64,000 bases of DNA from Shinella sp. PSBB067 (GCF_016839145.1 NZ_CP069304.1:124001-188000); one strand, 5' to 3'; numbered from the stretch's first letter, positions 26,522-35,519 are shown. The notes: a model not told the origin generated them from the sequence alone. Translations and numbers: made by a program.

Positions 26522-27337
26522 ATGCGGCTTTCCGTCACCTCCTGGTCCTTTCCGGCCTGCACGCTCGAAGAGGTCGCCGGCATGGCGCGGGCCATCGGCC
26601 TTCCGGCGATCGATGTCGGCCTCTTCTATCGCTCCGCGCTCGACAAGCGGGCGATCCTTCACGAGCCCGACAGCGTCGTGGCGCGCCTCAAGGGCCTCGG
26701 CCTGCCGGTCGCGAACTACTACCACCTGTTCGGCGAAGGCCTGGAGGACCGCAATCTCGCGCTGCCCGGCACGCTGGAGGCGAACCTGAAGGATATGGAA
26801 CGCGTCCTCGCCTTCGCCGACAAGGCCGGGATCGAGACGGTCTTCATCCTGCCGGGTATCGTCAATCCCGGCCAGAGCCGCGAGGCGGCAGCAAGGGTCA
26901 GCATCGAGAGCCTCAAGGCGATGCAGGCGCTGGCGGAGGGCTACGATGCCAGGCTCTGCATCGAGCCGCATGTCCACAGCCTTGCTGAAAGCCCGGCGCT
27001 CGTTCGCCGGCTGGTGGACGAGACGGGCGTCGGCCTTGCCCTCGACTACGCGCATTTCGCCTGCCTCGGCTACCGGCAGGAGGAGATCGACCCTCTGGCG
27101 CCGCACGCCGTGCATGTGCACCTGCGCCAGGCCCGCATGGGCGTGCTGCAGGCGAAGCTCGCCGAGGGCACGCTGAATTTCCCCGCGATGTTCGGAACGC
27201 TGCGGGATGCCGGCTATGGCGGCGCGCTCGCCATCGAATATGTGCATCAGGATTACATGAACACGCTCAACGAGGACGTGCTGACCGAAACCATCGCGAT
27301 GCGCGATTGTTTCCGCAACTGGCAGAGGGAGGCCTGA
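26522..27337 (+). CDS. sugar phosphate isomerase/epimerase-type TIM-barrel protein
   Basis: 271 residues, AP-endonuclease-2 (xylose-isomerase-like) barrel. Metal-binding acid/His positions are visible in LCIEPHVHS, LALDYAHFACLG, HVHLRQARMG and LAIEYVHQDY. Relatives include tagatose-3-epimerase, hydroxypyruvate isomerase and IolE/IolI. It lies one base after the Gfo/Idh stop and one before the mutarotase start. Pairing of this fold with Gfo/Idh enzymes is frequent in oxidised-sugar metabolism. Confidence 0.85.
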   Translation: MRLSVTSWSFPACTLEEVAGMARAIGLPAIDVGLFYRSALDKRAILHEPDSVVARLKGLGLPVANYYHLFGEGLEDRNLALPGTLEANLKDMERVLAFADKAGIETVFILPGIVNPGQSREAAARVSIESLKAMQALAEGYDARLCIEPHVHSLAESPALVRRLVDETGVGLALDYAHFACLGYRQEEIDPLAPHAVHVHLRQARMGVLQAKLAEGTLNFPAMFGTLRDAGYGGALAIEYVHQDYMNTLNEDVLTETIAMRDCFRNWQREA

Positions 27338-27338
27338 C

Positions 27339-27653
27339 ATGGCGGGTTATGCATGGGTGCTGGAGGTTCGCCCCGGCTACGAGGAGGAATACAGGAAGCG
27401 CCACGACGAGATCTGGCCGGAGATGATCGAGGCCCTGCGCGCCGCGGGCATCAGGAACTACAACATCTTCCGCCACGGGCTGACGCTGTTCGGCTATTTC
27501 GAGACGGACGACCTGGAGGCGACGAAGGCGAAGCTCGCCAAGGACCCCGTCGACAGGCGCTGGGGCGAATGGATGGCGCCGATCATGAAGATCGAGATCG
27601 ACCCCACGACGAACTATCCCTACCTGCTGCCGAAGCAGTTCTTCATGGCGTAA
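27339..27653 (+). CDS. rhaM: L-rhamnose mutarotase family protein
   Basis: 104 residues, typical size. AGYAWVLEVRPGYEEEYRKR, HDEIWPEMIEALRAAGIRNY and GYFETDD contain the conserved His, Tyr and Arg positions of the RhaM/RhaU fold. It interconverts anomers of the imported sugar and ends the operon that opened at 17213. With the rhamnose-type SBP this argues for a 6-deoxyhexose-like ligand, although no rhamnose kinase, isomerase or aldolase is present. Confidence 0.87.
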   Translation: MAGYAWVLEVRPGYEEEYRKRHDEIWPEMIEALRAAGIRNYNIFRHGLTLFGYFETDDLEATKAKLAKDPVDRRWGEWMAPIMKIEIDPTTNYPYLLPKQFFMA

Positions 27654-27755
27654 AGCATTTCCGCTTTTCTTCGAATCGCGAAAACGCTCTACCCTTTTGT
27701 TTCTACGCAATTCCGGACGCAAAACCGCTGCGCACTTTTGCTGGAATTGCTCTAG
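27654..27755 (-). repeat. RIME-like mosaic repeat, complete, inverted orientation
   Basis: The reverse complement runs from TAGAGCAATTCCAGC through GCGGTTTTGCG and GAAACAAAAGG to AAAGCGGAAATGCT. It matches the elements at 62955 and 63856 almost base for base. Two palindromic half-units are joined by an A-rich linker. It starts right after the mutarotase stop TAA and ends at TCTAG. Confidence 0.85.
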
Positions 27756-27764
27756 CGGCAGCGG

Positions 27765-28097
27765 CTACCGCCCCTCGGGCGGGGCCACCACGGTATGCTC
27801 CTCGACGAAGCAGGATTGCGCTTCGCCGAGGAATTTCTTGCGGTCTTCGGCAAGGCGGGCGGCATGGGGTTCGCTCGCGAAGGCGCGCTCAGCGGCCTCG
27901 ACGCTCGCGAACCAGACTTCCCCGACACCGTCCCAGGCCGCCGCCTCCGGCATCCAGTCCTGCACCTTGCCGAAGCGCAGGCCGAGGACGCCCGGCAGGT
28001 CCCTGACGATCTCGGCATGCGGCCCCGTCCAGTGGGCGAAGAACTCTTCCCGGCTCATGCCGTCCCTGCGGCGAACGAGGCTGATGCGCTTGATCAT
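27765..28097 (-). CDS. EthD-domain protein
   Basis: 110 residues. KRISLVRRRDGMSREEFFAH followed by WTGPHAEIVRDLPGVL is a classic EthD/dimeric alpha-beta-barrel start, with the conserved His in the HAEI segment. Such small proteins accompany ring- or ether-degrading systems or act as lactone/ketone-modifying dimers, but no single reaction is established for the family. Its neighbours give no pathway context. Confidence 0.8.
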   Translation of the reverse strand: MIKRISLVRRRDGMSREEFFAHWTGPHAEIVRDLPGVLGLRFGKVQDWMPEAAAWDGVGEVWFASVEAAERAFASEPHAARLAEDRKKFLGEAQSCFVEEHTVVAPPEGR

Positions 28098-28172
28098 CTG
28101 TCGGCGTGTCTCCCGGTTTGGGTTTTGCGCGGCACGATAGCCACCCGCCCGGCCTGCGGCAACCGCGCGACG

Positions 28173-29159
28173 TTAAACGGGAGTCGCCCCGGCCTCCAGG
28201 GCCTTGCGCCGGTCGGCATAGACGCGCGCGAGCCAGGCGCAGACCATGAGCTGGATCTGGTGGAAAAGCATGAGCGGCAGCACGATGGCGCCGATCGACT
28301 GACCGGCGAAGATGACGCTCGCCATCGGCACGCCGCTGGCAAGGCTCTTCTTCGAGCCGCAGAAGACGGCGGTGATGCTGTCCTCGCGATTGAAGCCGAA
28401 GAGCTTCGCGCCGAGGCTGGTGAGCACGAGCACCGCGCCAAGCAGCAGGCCGTCGAGGAGGATGAGGAGGGCAAGGTCCCCGGCCGCGAGCCTGTGCCAG
28501 ATGCCTTCGGTGACGGCTTCGGAGAAGGCGAGGTAGACGACCATCAGGATCGAGCCGCGGTCGAAGGGTGTCAGCAGCGTCTTCTTCGAGCGGATCCAGT
28601 TGCCGATGAAGGGCTGGAGAAGCTGGCCGGCGACGAAGGGCAGGAAGAGCTGCAGCATGATCTTCCAGACCATGTCGAAGGACACGCCGACATGCCCGCC
28701 GGCCGAAAAGAGCAGCGCGACGAGGGCGGGCGTCAGGAAGATGCCGAGAATGTTGGAGGTCGAGGCGGCGCAGATCGCGGCCGGCACGTTGCCGCCGGCA
28801 ATCGAGGTGAAGGCGATGGAGGACTGCACCGTCGAGGGCAAGACGCACAGGAACAGCAGGCCGAGATAGAGCGGCCCGTCGATCAGCCAGGGCGAGAAGA
28901 GGCCGAGACCGAGGCCGAGCAGCGGGAAGACGGCGAAGGTCATGGCGAGGATGAAGAGCTGGAGGCGCCAGTGCAGGAAGCCCGCCACCACGACATCGGT
29001 GGAAAGGCGCGCGCCGTGCAGGAAGAAGAGGAGGGCGATCGCCACATTGGTGGCGACGGAGAACCATTCCGCCGGCTCGCCGGAGATCGGCAGCAGCGAG
29101 GCGAGGATGACGGCGCCGATCAGGAGCCAGGTGAACGTATCGGGAAGGAGGCGCTTCAT
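28173..29159 (-). CDS. bile acid:sodium symporter family transporter (SLC10A7-like)
   Basis: 328 residues with about ten hydrophobic segments. It shows ALLFFLHGARLS near residue 45, LFLCVLPSTVQSSIAFTSIA (the conserved crossing motif) and EDSITAVFCGSKKSLASGVP, typical of the SBF-like/SLC10A7 branch. An inner-membrane sodium-coupled organic-anion carrier is likely; the substrate is unknown. It is divergent from a LysR gene 93 bp away, which probably controls it. Confidence 0.87.
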   Translation of the reverse strand: MKRLLPDTFTWLLIGAVILASLLPISGEPAEWFSVATNVAIALLFFLHGARLSTDVVVAGFLHWRLQLFILAMTFAVFPLLGLGLGLFSPWLIDGPLYLGLLFLCVLPSTVQSSIAFTSIAGGNVPAAICAASTSNILGIFLTPALVALLFSAGGHVGVSFDMVWKIMLQLFLPFVAGQLLQPFIGNWIRSKKTLLTPFDRGSILMVVYLAFSEAVTEGIWHRLAAGDLALLILLDGLLLGAVLVLTSLGAKLFGFNREDSITAVFCGSKKSLASGVPMASVIFAGQSIGAIVLPLMLFHQIQLMVCAWLARVYADRRKALEAGATPV

Positions 29160-29252
29160 GATCCTGCGGGCAACGGTTGGGTCTCGACAGGTGCGCCAGT
29201 TTAGCTATCCTGTTTCGCGATGCAAACGATAACGCTTATCGAGGTTCGCGAT

Positions 29253-30164
29253 ATGCTCGATCTCGTCCAGCTCCGCAGTTTCGTCATGGTGGCGCAGACG
29301 CGCAGCTTCACGCTCTCCGCCGAGCGGCTGGGGCTCGGCCAGTCGACGGTCAGTCAGCATCTCCAGCGGCTGGAGCGCGGGCTCGGCCGGCGGCTCATCG
29401 ACCGCGACACCCATGCGGTGCGGCTGACCGCGGACGGCGAGGCGCTGCTTCCCCATGCCCGCCAGCTCCTGGCGCTCGAGCGGCAGGCGGCGGGGCAGTT
29501 CGCGAGGGAGGCGCCGCGCGGCCCGTTCCGCCTCGGGGTCTCGGAGGACCTGGTGAGCGGGCAGTTGCCCGGCCTGCTGGAGGATTTCATCGCCGACTAT
29601 CCCTCTGTCGACCTCCAGCTTTCCGTCGCGCTCTCCAAGACGCTCGCCGAGATGCAGGACCGTGGCGAGCTCGACCTCGTCATGGCCAAGCGCCGGATCG
29701 GCGAGCGGCGCGGCGATGCGATCCTGCGCGAGCCGCTCGTCTGGCTGGCGAGCGATCCGGAGGCGATGCTGGCCAAGCCGGCGCTGCCGCTCATCGTCTT
29801 CCCGCCGCCGAGCCTGACGCGCGTCCTGCTGATGGAGGCGCTGGAGCGCAGCGCAACGGCGTGGCGCATCGTCTGCTCGTGCCAGAGCCTCAGCGGGCTG
29901 ACGGCCGCCGCGCGCGCCGGCATGGGCGTCCTCGTCCAGCCGCGCAGCCTTGCGCCCGCCGGCCTCAGCGAGATCGCGCCGCCGCTGCTGCCGCCGCTCG
30001 ACGATGTGGAATTCGTGCTCGTGACGTCGCGCTCGGCCGACCATGCCACCGTCTCGGCCTTCTCCCGCAAGGTGCGGGAGCGCTTCGGCAAGGGCTTTGC
30101 CGGTGTCGGGGCGGCCGAGGGAGCGCGGACCGGCGGCGGCCAGCCGCCGCGCGAATTTCCCTAG
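29253..30164 (+). CDS. LysR-family transcriptional regulator
   Basis: 303 residues from ATG 29253, preceded by GAGG; an in-frame ATG at 29220 would add 11 residues. The winged helix-turn-helix is near residues 1-60 (LVQLRSFVMVAQTRSFTLSA, LGQSTVSQHLQRLE), followed by a periplasmic-binding-like effector domain. It is divergent from the SLC10A7-like transporter gene, the usual layout for LysR control of its neighbour. The stop TAG is supplied by the repeat that follows. Confidence 0.88.
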   Translation: MLDLVQLRSFVMVAQTRSFTLSAERLGLGQSTVSQHLQRLERGLGRRLIDRDTHAVRLTADGEALLPHARQLLALERQAAGQFAREAPRGPFRLGVSEDLVSGQLPGLLEDFIADYPSVDLQLSVALSKTLAEMQDRGELDLVMAKRRIGERRGDAILREPLVWLASDPEAMLAKPALPLIVFPPPSLTRVLLMEALERSATAWRIVCSCQSLSGLTAAARAGMGVLVQPRSLAPAGLSEIAPPLLPPLDDVEFVLVTSRSADHATVSAFSRKVRERFGKGFAGVGAAEGARTGGGQPPREFP

Positions 30165-30267
30165 AGCATTTCCGGTCATTCCCGCTTCACCGGAAATGCG
30201 CCCATTTTCCTGTTTTTACCGCATTATCCGGCGCCGGAGCGATGCCGCTTCGGCTGGAAATGCCTAG
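30161..30267. repeat. RIME-like repeat, second mosaic variant
   Basis: Begins CTAGAGCATTTCC and ends GGAAATGCCTAG. The internal part (GTTTTTACCGCATTATCCGG, GCCGCTTCGGC) matches, inverted, the left part of the element at 37206. Both flanking convergent genes take their stop codon from its ends: TAG at 30162-30164 and, on the other strand, TAG at 30264-30266. Confidence 0.75.
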
Positions 30268-31283
30268 CCGATCTTCTCGACGATCGGCGGGACCTTGACG
30301 ACGGTGAGTTCGGTGGAGCCGGAATCGATGATGGCGAACACCGCCTCCAGCATCTTCGGCACGTCCTGCCGCACCATCTCGATATGGTCGCCCAGCATGG
30401 CGACGAAGGGGTCCCAGTCGAAGCAGCCGAGATGCGGCACGCCGTCGGCATAGCGGCCGGAATGGCGGATCCAGCGCATGACGCCTTCCAGCGAGATCGT
30501 CGAGTTGACGAACATGCCGCGCGGCAGGGTGCTGCGGCTCTCGGCCAGTTGCCGCATGGCGCTTTCCGCCTTTTCGGGCGCGTAGCCGCAGGTCATGACG
30601 AGCGCCTCGTCGACCGCGACCCCCGCCTGCGTATGGGCGTCGCGGAACCCGCGCACGCGTTCCATCGTGTTGTGGTCGGAGCCGCGCCCGCCGATGAAGA
30701 GGAGAGGGGCCTTCTCGCCGTATTCCCGCTCGCAATTGGCGAGCACGCGGCGCGTCAGTTCCAGCGCGCCGCCGTAATTGTCCGAGATGACCGAGGGCGC
30801 GCGGGCGCCGGGAAGGTCGAGATTGACGGTGCGCACGCCGGATGCCGCGCACAGGTCGACGATGCGGTCCGGGTCGGTCGCGCCCGTCGCGATCAGGCAG
30901 TCGACCTGGTAGGAGAGCATGGCGCGCGCCGCCTCCACCTCCAGCGCCGGGTCGCGCCGCGTGCAGGTGACGATGGGAAAGAGGCCGCGCTCGCGCGCCA
31001 GCGCCTCGAACTGCTCGACGATCGAGCCGAAATAGCGGTTGTCGTATTTCGGCACGATCATGCCGATGATCTTCGAGCGCTCGCGGCGCAGCACGCTCGC
31101 CTGCATGTTGAGCGCGTAGCCCTGCTCCTCGGCGATTCTGGTGATCTTCTCGGCGAGCTTCGCGCTGATGCGCCGCTTCTTCCAGTTGCCGTTGAGGACG
31201 GCGCTGACGGCGCTCGCCGAGGTGCCCGCCAGCTCCGCCAGATCGTAGATGGTCGTCCTTTTCGTGGGGCTTGTCCGGTTCAC
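30264..31283 (-). CDS. LacI-family transcriptional regulator of the ribitol-type operon
   Basis: 339 residues from GTG 31283, which has GGAGAGGAAAT just upstream; a longer frame begins only with a TTG. The LacI headpiece is near residues 8-60 (TIYDLAELAGTSASAVSAVL, KRRISAKLAEKITRIAEEQG), followed by a sugar-binding core (IIGMIVPKYDNRYFGSIVEQ, GCFDWDPFVAMLG). It is divergent from the SBP gene at 31567, and two palindromes centred on ATCGAT lie between. It presumably represses the operon until a pentitol or pentulose is present. Confidence 0.9.
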   Translation of the reverse strand: MNRTSPTKRTTIYDLAELAGTSASAVSAVLNGNWKKRRISAKLAEKITRIAEEQGYALNMQASVLRRERSKIIGMIVPKYDNRYFGSIVEQFEALARERGLFPIVTCTRRDPALEVEAARAMLSYQVDCLIATGATDPDRIVDLCAASGVRTVNLDLPGARAPSVISDNYGGALELTRRVLANCEREYGEKAPLLFIGGRGSDHNTMERVRGFRDAHTQAGVAVDEALVMTCGYAPEKAESAMRQLAESRSTLPRGMFVNSTISLEGVMRWIRHSGRYADGVPHLGCFDWDPFVAMLGDHIEMVRQDVPKMLEAVFAIIDSGSTELTVVKVPPIVEKIG

Positions 31284-31309
31284 ATTTCCTCTCCGTTTCG
31301 AAAGCCACC

Positions 31310-31338
31310 TTGACACCAATGCGGTTTGGTGGCAATTC
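31310..31338 (+). promoter_or_regulatory. candidate promoter of the ribitol-type operon
   Basis: A consensus TTGACA hexamer at 31310-31315 is followed after 17 bp by CAATTC as a weak -10. The tandem LacI-type operators start immediately downstream, which suits repression by blocking initiation. The call rests on motif and position only. Confidence 0.4.
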
Positions 31339-31377
31339 TTGCTTCATCGATTGAGCAAGGCTGCTCCATCGATGAAG
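31339..31377. promoter_or_regulatory. two tandem LacI-type operators centred on ATCGAT
   Basis: TTGCTTCATCGATTGAGCAA (31339-31358) is symmetric at 16 of 20 positions. A second site, CTCCATCGATGAAG (31364-31377), follows. The centres are 22 bp apart, two helical turns. Together the sites also form a long inverted repeat (CTTCATCGAT ... ATCGATGAAG). The central CG dyad is typical of LacI-family operators. Likely bound by the regulator encoded at 30264. Confidence 0.7.
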
Positions 31378-31566
31378 TTGCGTGAACAGCAAGGCTGACC
31401 CAAGGGAGGAGTCAGACGGAGAACCGACGAACCGTACGCTGCGGCTGGCGCCGCCGCGCACGATGACCCGTGCGTTTTGCGTGCGGGAGGCGTCGGCCCG
31501 TATCGCCCTGGGCGCCTGAGGTCGCCGGCGAACATGACTTGCGAAAATCAACCGTGGAGGAACCCA

Positions 31567-32613
31567 ATGAAGACGCTCACCCATCTGCTCGCATCGACCG
31601 GCCTCGTCCTGTCGCTCGGCACCGCCGCCCTTGCCCAGGAAAACGCGACCATCGCCTTCCTGATGCCCGACCAGGCCTCGACCCGCTACGAGCAGCATGA
31701 CTATCCGGGCTTCAAGGCCGAGATGGAAAAGCTCTGCGCGAGCTGCACGGTGATCTACCAGAACGCCAATGCCGACGTCGCGCTCCAGCAGCAGCAGTTC
31801 AACTCGGTCATCGCCCAGGGCGCCAAGGTCATCGTGCTCGACCCGGTCGATTCCGCCGCGGCCGCCGCCCTCGTCGAGATCGCCCAGTCGCAGGACGTCA
31901 AGGTCATCGCCTATGACCGCCCGATCCCGGACAAGCCGGCCGACTACTACGTCTCCTTCGACAACCAGGGCATCGGCAAGGCCATCGCCCAGTCGCTCGT
32001 CGACCACCTGAAGGCCAAGGGCGTTCCCGATGGCGCCGGCGTGCTGGAGATCAACGGCTCGCCGACCGACGCGGCCGCAGGCCTCATCCGCGACGGCATC
32101 CACGAGGCGCTCGAAGCCTCGCCCTACAAGACGCTCGCCGAATTCGACACGCCGGACTGGGCGCCGCCGAAGGCACAGGAATGGGCGGCCGGCCAGATCA
32201 CCCGCTTCGGCGACGAGATCAAGGGCATCGTGGCGGCCAATGACGGCACGGGCGGCGGCGCCATTGCCGCGCTGAAGGCAGCCGGCGTCAAGGAAATGCC
32301 GCCGGTCACCGGCAACGACGCGACCATCGCCGCGCTCCAGCTCATCATCTCGGGCGACCAGTACAACACGATCTCCAAGCCTTCGGAGATCGTCGCCGCC
32401 GCTGCCGCCAACGTCGCGGTGAAGCTCCTCAAGGGCGAGACGCCGGAAGCCACCCACACGCTCTACGAAACGCCTTCGCAGCTTTTCGTCCCGGCGGTGG
32501 TGACGGCCGAGAACATCAAGGCGGAGATCTTCGACAAGGGCATCAACAAGCCCGAGGAAGTCTGCACCGGCGAATATGCCGAGGGCTGCCGCAAACTCGG
32601 CATCATGCAGTAA
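31567..32613 (+). CDS. periplasmic sugar/polyol-binding protein (XylF-like) of the ribitol-type importer
   Basis: 348 residues, signal peptide with cleavage near TAALAQEN. Type-1 PBP fold: FLMPDQASTRYEQHDYPGF, QQQQFNSVIAQGAKVIVLDP, VIAYDRPIPDK and GIVAANDGTGGGAIAAL follow xylose-binding-protein order. The gene begins an operon with one ATPase, one permease, a ribitol-dehydrogenase-like SDR and a pentulose kinase, so a pentitol is the probable ligand. A 13-bp hairpin follows the stop. Confidence 0.9.
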   Translation: MKTLTHLLASTGLVLSLGTAALAQENATIAFLMPDQASTRYEQHDYPGFKAEMEKLCASCTVIYQNANADVALQQQQFNSVIAQGAKVIVLDPVDSAAAAALVEIAQSQDVKVIAYDRPIPDKPADYYVSFDNQGIGKAIAQSLVDHLKAKGVPDGAGVLEINGSPTDAAAGLIRDGIHEALEASPYKTLAEFDTPDWAPPKAQEWAAGQITRFGDEIKGIVAANDGTGGGAIAALKAAGVKEMPPVTGNDATIAALQLIISGDQYNTISKPSEIVAAAAANVAVKLLKGETPEATHTLYETPSQLFVPAVVTAENIKAEIFDKGINKPEEVCTGEYAEGCRKLGIMQ

Positions 32614-32625
32614 GATCGCGCATCG

Positions 32626-32655
32626 TGCCCGGCCGCGCCCCCGCGCGGCCGGGCA
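32626..32655 (+). terminator. intra-operon hairpin after the binding-protein gene
   Basis: Perfect 13-bp stem, left arm TGCCCGGCCGCGC, with a CCCC tetraloop, 12 bp after the SBP stop and 28 bp before the ATPase start. Likely attenuates downstream transcription or stabilises the SBP message. Confidence 0.75.
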
Positions 32656-32683
32656 TCCCGATCAGCCAGGAGGTCCAGGGGCC

Positions 32684-33505
32684 ATGACAGCCACGCAAGA
32701 AAGTGCTCCCGCCAAGGGAGAGCCGGTGCTGCGCCTTCGCGGCGTATCCAAGAATTTCGGCGCCGTATCCGCATTGACCGACATCGAGCTCGACGTGCAG
32801 GCCGGCGAAGTCGTCGCGCTCGTCGGCGACAACGGCGCCGGCAAGTCGACGCTGGTCAAGGTGCTGGCCGGCGTGCATCAGCCCTCGTCGGGCACGGTCG
32901 AGTTCTGCGGCCGCCAGGTGACGCTCGACAGTCCCGCCAAGGCGCTGGACCTCGGCATCGCCACCGTCTTCCAGGACCTCGCGCTCTGCGAGAACCTCGA
33001 CGTGGTCGCCAATCTCTTCCTCGGCCACGAAATGTCGCCCTTCGCGCTCGACGAAGTGGCGATGGAAGTGCGCGCCTGGACGCTGCTGCGCGAGCTTGCC
33101 GCGCGCATCCCGTCCGTCCGCGAGCCCATCGCCTCGCTTTCCGGCGGCCAGCGGCAGACCGTCGCCATCGCCCGTTCGCTGCTGCTCAATCCCAAGCTCA
33201 TCATGCTGGACGAGCCCACCGCCGCGCTCGGCGTCGCGCAGACGGCCGAGGTGCTGAACCTCATCGAGCGCGTGCGCGACCGCGGCCTCGGCGTCATCAT
33301 CATCAGCCACAACATGGAGGACGTGCGCGCCGTCGCCGACCGCATCGTCGTGCTGCGCCTTGGCCGCAACAACGGCATCTTCACGCCCGACTCGTCCAGC
33401 CAGGAGCTCGTCTCCGCCATCACGGGCGCCACGGACAATTCCGTCTCGCGCCGTGCCGACCGCAAGTCCGGTCACGTCCAGGAAAACCACGGGGGCGCCG
33501 CATGA
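32684..33505 (+). CDS. sugar ABC transporter, single-domain ATP-binding subunit
   Basis: 273 residues from ATG 32684, preceded by CAGGAGGTCC. One ABC domain only: Walker A GDNGAGKSTLVK (about residue 48), signature SLSGGQRQTVAIARS (about 151), Walker B LIMLDEPTAALG. In CUT2 systems with a single domain (FrcA/XylG-short type) the protein works as a homodimer. The final 30 residues are hydrophilic. It overlaps the permease start by four bases. Confidence 0.92.
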   Translation: MTATQESAPAKGEPVLRLRGVSKNFGAVSALTDIELDVQAGEVVALVGDNGAGKSTLVKVLAGVHQPSSGTVEFCGRQVTLDSPAKALDLGIATVFQDLALCENLDVVANLFLGHEMSPFALDEVAMEVRAWTLLRELAARIPSVREPIASLSGGQRQTVAIARSLLLNPKLIMLDEPTAALGVAQTAEVLNLIERVRDRGLGVIIISHNMEDVRAVADRIVVLRLGRNNGIFTPDSSSQELVSAITGATDNSVSRRADRKSGHVQENHGGAA

Positions 33506-34755
33506 GCCAGAACCCTTCCAACGCCGCCCAGCCGACGCTCGACCGCAGCGACGAGCGGGTGCGCCACGACGACAGCTTTTCCGCCATGATGCGCGGCTTC
33601 ATCGACCGCGTGCGCTCCGGCGACCTCGGCATGCTGCCGGTCGCCGTCGGCCTCGTCGTCATTTCCGCGGTGTTCTCCGCGCTCAACCCGATCTTCCTTG
33701 CGCCGAACAACCTGGTGAACCTGCTGTTCGACTGCGCCACGGTCGGTGTCATCTCGCTCGGCATCGTCTGCGTGCTGGTGCTCGGCGAGATCGACCTTTC
33801 GGTCGGCTCGATGAGCGGCCTCGCCTCGGCCATGGTCGGCGTGCTCTGGGTCAACCAGGGCTGGCCCATCGTCGGCGCCATCCTTGCCGCGCTCGTTGTC
33901 GGCGCGGGCGTCGGCCTCCTCTATGCCACGCTCTACAATCGCCTGGGCATGCCGAGCTTCGTCGCCACGCTCGCCGGCCTTCTCGCGCTGCTCGGCATGC
34001 AGCTCTACATCCTCGGCCCGACCGGCTCGATCAACCTGCCCTATGCCTCCTCGCTGGTGCGCTTCGGCCAGATCCTCATCATGCCCGACTGGCTGTCCTA
34101 CACGCTGGCGCTCGCGCCCGGCCTCGCCATGATCGGCCGGGGCCTGCGGACCCGCAGCCAGCGGCTCGCGGTGAACCTCTCCGCCCAGCCGATGCGCGCC
34201 CTGATCCTCAAGGCCGTCGTGCTGACGGTCGTGCTGGAAGCGGCCGTCTTCTACCTCAATCTCGGCCGCGGCATTCCGTGGATGTTCGCCCTCTTCGTCG
34301 CGCTCGCGGTGATCCTCAACTACGCGCTAACGCGCACCAAGTGGGGCCGCTCGATGTTCGCCGTCGGCGGCAACAAGGAAGCCGCGCGCCGCTCGGGCAT
34401 CAATGTGCGCCGCATCTACATGAGCGCCTTCATGCTCTGCTCGACGCTGGCGGCGCTCGGCGGCATCCTCTCGGCCTCGCGCCTTGCCTCCTCCAGCCAG
34501 CAGGCGGGCACCGGCGACGTCAACCTCAACGCGATCGCGGCGGCCGTCATCGGCGGCACAAGCCTCTTCGGCGGACGCGGCAGCGCCTATTCGGCCCTGC
34601 TCGGGATCATCGTCATCCAGGCGATCTCGAACGGCCTGACGCTGCTCAATCTCTCGTCCTCGCTGCGCTACATGATTACCGGCGGCGTCCTTGCCATCGC
34701 CGTCATCGTCGACTCGCTCGCCCGTCGCTCCCGCGTCACCCACGGCCGCGCGTAA
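33502..34755 (+). CDS. sugar ABC transporter permease (XylH-like)
   Basis: 417 residues, longer than RbsC-type permeases and in the XylH/FrcC size class. A hydrophilic N-terminus of about 45 residues precedes the first helix. The [20 protein letters not shown] loop lies near residue 95 and LNAIAAAVIGGTSLFGG near 350. It is the only permease of this operon and so probably homodimerises. Confidence 0.9.
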   Translation: MSQNPSNAAQPTLDRSDERVRHDDSFSAMMRGFIDRVRSGDLGMLPVAVGLVVISAVFSALNPIFLAPNNLVNLLFDCATVGVISLGIVCVLVLGEIDLSVGSMSGLASAMVGVLWVNQGWPIVGAILAALVVGAGVGLLYATLYNRLGMPSFVATLAGLLALLGMQLYILGPTGSINLPYASSLVRFGQILIMPDWLSYTLALAPGLAMIGRGLRTRSQRLAVNLSAQPMRALILKAVVLTVVLEAAVFYLNLGRGIPWMFALFVALAVILNYALTRTKWGRSMFAVGGNKEAARRSGINVRRIYMSAFMLCSTLAALGGILSASRLASSSQQAGTGDVNLNAIAAAVIGGTSLFGGRGSAYSALLGIIVIQAISNGLTLLNLSSSLRYMITGGVLAIAVIVDSLARRSRVTHGRA

Positions 34756-34779
34756 CATATTCGCAATGGAGTTTTTGAA

Positions 34780-35508
34780 ATGGCTGACCTCATGAAGGGC
34801 AAGATCGCCGCCATCACGGGCGCCGCCTCCGGCATCGGCCTCGAATGCGCCCGCACCCTGATCGCCGAAGGCGCGAAGGTGGTGCTCGTCGACCGCGCGC
34901 AGCAAAGGCTGGAACAGCTCTGCGGCGAGCTCGGCCCGAATGCCCTGCCGCTCGTCGTCGACCTCCTGAAGCCCTCCGAGGTCTCCGGCATGCTGCCGCG
35001 CATCCTCGACATCGCCGGCGGGCTCGACGTCTTCCACGCCAATGCCGGCGCCTATATCGGCGGGCCGGTGGCCGAGGGCGACCCGGATGCCTGGGACCGC
35101 ATGCTGAACCTCAACATCAACGCGGCCTTCCGCTCGGTCCATGCGGTGCTGCCCTACATGATCGAAAAGAAGACGGGCGACATCCTCTTCACCTCCTCGA
35201 TCGCCGGCGTCGTGCCGGTCGTCTGGGAGCCGATCTACACGGCCTCGAAATTCGCCGTGCAGGCTTTCGTGCACTCCACCCGCCGGCAGGTGGCGCAGCA
35301 CGGCGTGCGCGTCGGCGCGGTCCTGCCCGGCCCGGTCGTCACGGCGCTCCTCGACGACTGGCCGAAGGAGAAGATGGACGAGGCGCTCGCCAACGGCAGC
35401 CTGATGCAGCCGAAGGAAGTGGCCGACGCCGTGCTCTTCATGCTGACGCGCCCGCGCAACGTCACGATCCGCGACCTCGTGATCCTGCCGAACAGCGTCG
35501 ATCTTTGA
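34780..35508 (+). CDS. ribitol 2-dehydrogenase-like SDR
   Basis: 242 residues. [10 protein letters not shown] cofactor turn, [11 protein letters not shown], the Ser strand TSSIAGVVP and the catalytic YTASK (about residue 152). The closest recognised group is rhizobial ribitol/polyol dehydrogenases, which oxidise ribitol to D-ribulose with NAD+. The kinase that follows would then phosphorylate D-ribulose. Located 24 bp after the permease stop. Confidence 0.8.
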   Translation: MADLMKGKIAAITGAASGIGLECARTLIAEGAKVVLVDRAQQRLEQLCGELGPNALPLVVDLLKPSEVSGMLPRILDIAGGLDVFHANAGAYIGGPVAEGDPDAWDRMLNLNINAAFRSVHAVLPYMIEKKTGDILFTSSIAGVVPVVWEPIYTASKFAVQAFVHSTRRQVAQHGVRVGAVLPGPVVTALLDDWPKEKMDEALANGSLMQPKEVADAVLFMLTRPRNVTIRDLVILPNSVDL

Positions 35509-35519
35509 GGCAAGAGCGG

